From: Chitinophagales bacterium
GTDB taxonomy: Bacteria > Bacteroidota > Bacteroidia > Chitinophagales > Chitinophagaceae
Direction: 5' to 3'
Length of the DNA: 64,000 nt
Assembly (NCBI GenBank): GCA_020636505.1
Contig: JACJXR010000001.1
Span: 186,001 to 250,000 of the forward strand
In this document: piece by piece, positions 61,357 to 64,000 of the stretch
Layout: the number at the start of each line of letters is the position of its first letter
Position numbering within the stretch: the stretch's first letter is position 1
Made by a program: the position numbers and the translations under genes
The notes under the pieces: model-generated
Database searches by the model: none
Seen by the model: only the letters and a program-made list of their open reading frames with translations
Told to the model about the DNA's origin: nothing

Positions 61357-61959
61357 ATGTTTACCGGTATAGTAGAATGCTTAGGCACCATAACCGATAT
61401 ACAGAACAACGGGAGCAATGTGAACCTGACAGTTAGCAGTCCCATCACTCATGAGTTGAAGATCGATCAATCGGTGGCACACAACGGCGTTTGCTTGACC
61501 GTTATTGAGATAGCAGATGACAGATATACTGTTACTGCGGTGGAAGAGACTTTGAAGAAAACCAATCTTGGCCGTTTGAATATAGGCGACGAAGTGAATC
61601 TTGAAAGGGCACTGAAAACAGGCGATAGGCTCGACGGGCATTTTGTACAAGGGCATGTGGATACAGTAGGCACTTGTATATCAAAAACAATATTGGATGG
61701 TAGCTGGTTGTTTACATTCAGCTTTCCTAAATCATTTGCCAACCTTATAATAGAAAAGGGGTCGATATGTATAAACGGTGTAAGCCTTACGGCTTTTGAT
61801 GTTGACGACGACCGATTCACGGTAACCATAATACCTTATACTTACGAGCATACTTGCTTTAAGCACCTTTCTGAAAACGACATCGTGAATCTGGAATTTG
61901 ACCTACTGGGTAAATACTTTTTACGTTCTCGTCAACTGGATAAAAACACAGGCATATAG
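61357..61959 (+). CDS. ribE: Riboflavin synthase, alpha subunit
   Basis: The 200-residue protein converts two 6,7-dimethyl-8-ribityllumazine molecules to riboflavin. It has the typical start MFTGIVECLGTI and two lumazine-binding halves: SVAHNGVCLTVIEIADDRYTVTAVEETLKKTNLGRLNIGDEVNLERAL (~40-87) and FVQGHVDTVG, GSICINGVSLTAFDVDDDRFTVTIIPYTYEHTCFKHL (~130-170). No FMN riboswitch is visible upstream; the gene is read with the lipoprotein gene before it. Confidence 0.96.
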   Translation: MFTGIVECLGTITDIQNNGSNVNLTVSSPITHELKIDQSVAHNGVCLTVIEIADDRYTVTAVEETLKKTNLGRLNIGDEVNLERALKTGDRLDGHFVQGHVDTVGTCISKTILDGSWLFTFSFPKSFANLIIEKGSICINGVSLTAFDVDDDRFTVTIIPYTYEHTCFKHLSENDIVNLEFDLLGKYFLRSRQLDKNTGI

Positions 61960-61960
61960 C

Positions 61961-63112
61961 ATGCGCATTGCATTTGATGCAAAAAGAGCTTTTAGGAACG
62001 GTACCGGCTTGGGACAATACAGCCGACTGCTCATCTCTTCTTTGATAGAAGGGTATGAAGAGCATGACTATTATTTGGTGACACCGAAAACCGGCCCCCA
62101 TTACGAAGTTCCCGAACGCCCCAATACCCATCTGATACTTCCTCAAGGCATATACAGAAACCTATCGTCACTTTGGCGTACAAGCGGAGTAAAAAGCACA
62201 CTAAAGAGAAATAAGATAGACCTGTATCACGGACTAAGCAATGAGATACCCATCGGGATACACAATACAAACATCAAGTCGGTGGTCACGATTCACGACT
62301 TGATATTCGAACACTATCCCGAACAGTACAACAACATAGATGTAAACATCTACCGAAAGAAGTTCAAGTATGCCTCAAGCAATGCCGACAAGGTTATCGC
62401 CATCAGCAACCAAACAAAGACAGACTTGATAAACTTGTATGGCATATCCGAAGACAGGATATCGGTGTGTTACCAAAGTTGCGACCCTGTTTACCAAACC
62501 CTACTTGATGAAGATGTAAAACAACAAGTACTTAAGAAGTATGACCTACCAAGTGAATATCTGCTCTATGTAGGTTCCATAAACGAACGTAAAAACCTAC
62601 TCAACATCTGCAAAGCTCTTTATCAATTGAAGGGTAAGCTTGATATACCATTGGTGATAATAGGAAAAGGTGGAGCATATGCCGAACAAGTGAAGCAATT
62701 TATTGCCGAACAAAAAACTGAAGCTTCATTTATCTTCTTATCCGAAAAGACGAACGGCATAGACACTCCGGGTATAAGAGCCAAGCACGATATGCCCGCT
62801 ATATATCAAATGGCCAAAGCCTTTATTTACCCGTCGGTATACGAAGGGTTCGGTATACCTGTACTCGAAGCTCTTTGGAGTAAAACACCTGTCATCACAT
62901 CAAACACATCTTGCCTGCCTGAAACGGGCGGCGATGCGGCATATTACGTGGACCCACACAATGTGGATGAAATGGCGAATGCCATTACCAAAGTACTGGA
63001 AGACAGTACGCTTGCAGCGGAAATGATAGACAAAGGAATAAAGCACGCCAAAACATTCACACCTGAAGCTTGCGCCGATGCTGTGATGAATGAATACCTC
63101 TCTATACTTTAA
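61961..63112 (+). CDS. Family 4 glycosyltransferase
   Basis: The 383-residue GT-B enzyme has MRIAFDAKRAFRNGTGLGQYSRLLISSL at the N-terminus (the G-x-G-x-Y acceptor-side pattern), YHGLSNEIP, and the GT4 half with YLLYVGSINERKNLLNICKALYQLKGKLDIPLVIIGKGG (~192-230) and YQMAKAFIYPSVYEGFGIPVLEALWSKTPVITSNTSCLPETGGDAAYYVDP (~286-335, E-x7-E in YEGFGIPVLEAL). It is of the mannosyltransferase-like group; donor and acceptor are unknown. It begins 1 bp after the riboflavin synthase stop. Confidence 0.92.
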   Translation: MRIAFDAKRAFRNGTGLGQYSRLLISSLIEGYEEHDYYLVTPKTGPHYEVPERPNTHLILPQGIYRNLSSLWRTSGVKSTLKRNKIDLYHGLSNEIPIGIHNTNIKSVVTIHDLIFEHYPEQYNNIDVNIYRKKFKYASSNADKVIAISNQTKTDLINLYGISEDRISVCYQSCDPVYQTLLDEDVKQQVLKKYDLPSEYLLYVGSINERKNLLNICKALYQLKGKLDIPLVIIGKGGAYAEQVKQFIAEQKTEASFIFLSEKTNGIDTPGIRAKHDMPAIYQMAKAFIYPSVYEGFGIPVLEALWSKTPVITSNTSCLPETGGDAAYYVDPHNVDEMANAITKVLEDSTLAAEMIDKGIKHAKTFTPEACADAVMNEYLSIL

Positions 63113-63115
63113 AGA

Positions 63116-63667
63116 CTACTTATTATTCGACGGAGGATCTTGTGTTACTTTCGCCTCAGGAGCAGGTGGTGCATACAGCTTGCTACTGAGTGTTGGGAAT
63201 GATGGTTTTAACCCATCAACACCGCCTGCATTCGCCACGTCGATGAAATACCAATCTTGCCCTTTGTTCATGGATATACCCACCAATGTGGTTTGAGTTG
63301 ACACCTTGGCATTCGGCACTTTCACCTCCATATACAATGGTATCGTACACTGCCATTCTCCTGCTGTGTCTATAATATCGGAAGGCTGTCCCGGGTATAT
63401 TGCTGATATGTAATTGCCATGATTTTCATTGTTGGCTATTTGTGTCTGCATCTGAAATATCAAACCATCTCTTCCTCCTTTGGCTTCTTTTATCACCTTG
63501 GGGTGGTTGAAGTTTGCATATACACCAAAGTCTTTGTTGATAAGTGCTTCGTTCATCTTTTTTGCCGCAAGAAAAGCACCCTTTTTAGCCGCCTTCATAT
63601 CCTCTACCTGTGCGGAAGCAGCTGTGCCAAGTACCAAAAGAAACATTATCATCAAAAGCTTGTACAT
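63116..63667 (-). CDS. Secreted protein of unknown function
   Basis: The 183-residue protein has a signal peptide (MYKLLMIMFLLVLGTAASAQ), a helical segment with KKGAFLAAKKMNEALINKDFGVYANFNHPKVIKEAKGG (~25-62) and a strand-rich part (WQCTIPLYMEVKVPNAKVSTQTTLVGISMNKGQDWYFIDVAN), with a Pro-rich tail. The layout resembles a small NTF2-like or DUF3887-type domain, but I cannot assign it firmly. An in-frame ORF extends to 63787; the ATG at 63667 starts the signal. Confidence 0.72.
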   Translation of the reverse strand: MYKLLMIMFLLVLGTAASAQVEDMKAAKKGAFLAAKKMNEALINKDFGVYANFNHPKVIKEAKGGRDGLIFQMQTQIANNENHGNYISAIYPGQPSDIIDTAGEWQCTIPLYMEVKVPNAKVSTQTTLVGISMNKGQDWYFIDVANAGGVDGLKPSFPTLSSKLYAPPAPEAKVTQDPPSNNK

Positions 63668-63773
63668 ACCTATTGAATTATTGGAGCGTAAATTTATTGA
63701 ATATGCCCGTAAACAAAACCTTATTAATGTTAAAAAGGATTGGATGGAATGTGTTATTAACCTGTACTTACAA

Positions 63774-63801
63774 AAAAGCCTCAACAACAGTTGAGGCTTT
63801 T
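63774..63801 (-). terminator. Terminator of the thioredoxin-like gene
   Basis: AAAAGCCTCAAC and GTTGAGGCTTTT form a perfect 12-bp stem with an AACA loop; it follows the minus-strand gene ending at 63820. Confidence 0.85.
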
Positions 63802-63819
63802 AATATCAAATAGAATATC

Positions 63820-64000
63820 TTACTTGGACAGCTCCTTTATTTTTTCAAACACTTCATGTTCGCTACCCTCTTCGTACCCTTGGTGAGAGTACGCCACTTT
63901 ACCGTCTTTACCTACGATGATGGTAAAAGGTACCGTTCTGAAATTAAGAGAGCGCATAAGGTCTGAGTTGGTATCGATGAAATATGGGAAATCCCAACCT
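63820..64000 (-). CDS. Thioredoxin-like (TlpA/ResA type) protein, C-terminal part (runs off the window)
   Basis: The minus-strand translation reads GWDFPYFIDTNSDLMRSL, NFRTVPFTIIVGKDGKVAYS and ends YEEGSEHEVFEKIKELSK. The cis-proline in RTVPFT and the TIIVGKDGKV strand are typical of the thioredoxin fold in TlpA/ResA-type disulphide oxidoreductases. The CxxC part lies outside the window, so redox activity cannot be confirmed. Confidence 0.8.
   Translation of the reverse strand, partial: GWDFPYFIDTNSDLMRSLNFRTVPFTIIVGKDGKVAYSHQGYEEGSEHEVFEKIKELSK

Noticed and set aside
1..64000. tRNA and rRNA genes, IS elements
   Set aside because: I saw no TpsiC-like or rRNA signature, no transposase and no long terminal repeats. 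Small RNAs could have been missed by eye.

Overview
The window looks like a chromosomal segment of a Bacteroidota bacterium, most likely of the Chitinophagaceae type. The evidence is: promoter -7 elements of the form TAnnTTTG upstream of several genes; secreted proteins ending in a type IX secretion (T9SS) sorting domain; many Cys-lipoproteins with a C-K/R-K-D start; a TonB-dependent receptor with a carboxypeptidase-like N-terminal domain; a DUF6089 outer-membrane protein; and a Bacteroidota-style division and cell-wall (dcw) cluster. I found no tRNA, rRNA, CRISPR array, transposase or complete prophage.

Layout. 0-2 kb: 5' part of a TonB-dependent receptor and a beta-helix lipoprotein, read leftwards. 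2.2-15.6 kb: metabolic and housekeeping genes (class III aminotransferase, aquaporin, UDP-glucose dehydrogenase plus UDP-glucuronate decarboxylase, superoxide dismutase, tyrS, hisS, low-molecular-weight phosphatase) with a seven-haem cytochrome/TPR protein among them. 15.7-22.3 kb: a surface redox/phosphatase block, with a MauG-type di-haem peroxidase and a PhoX-like phosphatase carrying a T9SS tail, divergent from a haem c/FG-GAP lipoprotein coupled to an Omp85-like barrel. 22.3-28.4 kb: glycosyltransferase, DUF4159 protein, rsmE, ECF sigma factor, a Calx-beta/choice-of-anchor-I T9SS protein and a small basic secreted protein. 28.5-44.5 kb: the complete dcw cluster on the minus strand (mraZ, rsmH, ftsL-like, ftsI, murE, mraY, murD, ftsW, murG, murC, ftsQ, ftsA, ftsZ), ending in a strong terminator. 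44.7-47 kb: divergent bamD, omega-like RNA polymerase subunit, HAD phosphatase and a DUF721 gene. 47-56 kb: an accessory, AT-rich stretch of small orphan genes separated by a family of short palindromes and other repeats, with the core genes rpsO-pnp embedded in it. 56-64 kb: metallo-beta-lactamase-fold protein, PQQ-propeller lipoprotein, rpsU/xer recombinase/hpf, riboflavin synthase, a second glycosyltransferase and the 3' end of a thioredoxin-like gene.

How the parts may work together. 11-bp-period direct repeats (7-bp unit plus 4-bp spacer, unit close to ATGTTAC) lie upstream of the TonB receptor/lipoprotein pair and between the PhoX-like gene and the haem/FG-GAP gene; a weaker version precedes the choice-of-anchor-I gene. 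The geometry is that of a Pho box, so I infer a dispersed phosphate-starvation regulon of outer-membrane and secreted proteins. Upstream of mraZ, four TTGTG repeats at an exact 10-bp period form a good candidate MraZ autoregulatory site. The most unusual structure is the palindrome family TTGTTGGTG-N5-CACCAACAA (seven recognisable copies between 47.0 and 54.4 kb), which punctuates the orphan genes and includes two copies of a composite ~70-bp element with 17-bp terminal inverted repeats and one copy whose 5-bp spacer is inverted.
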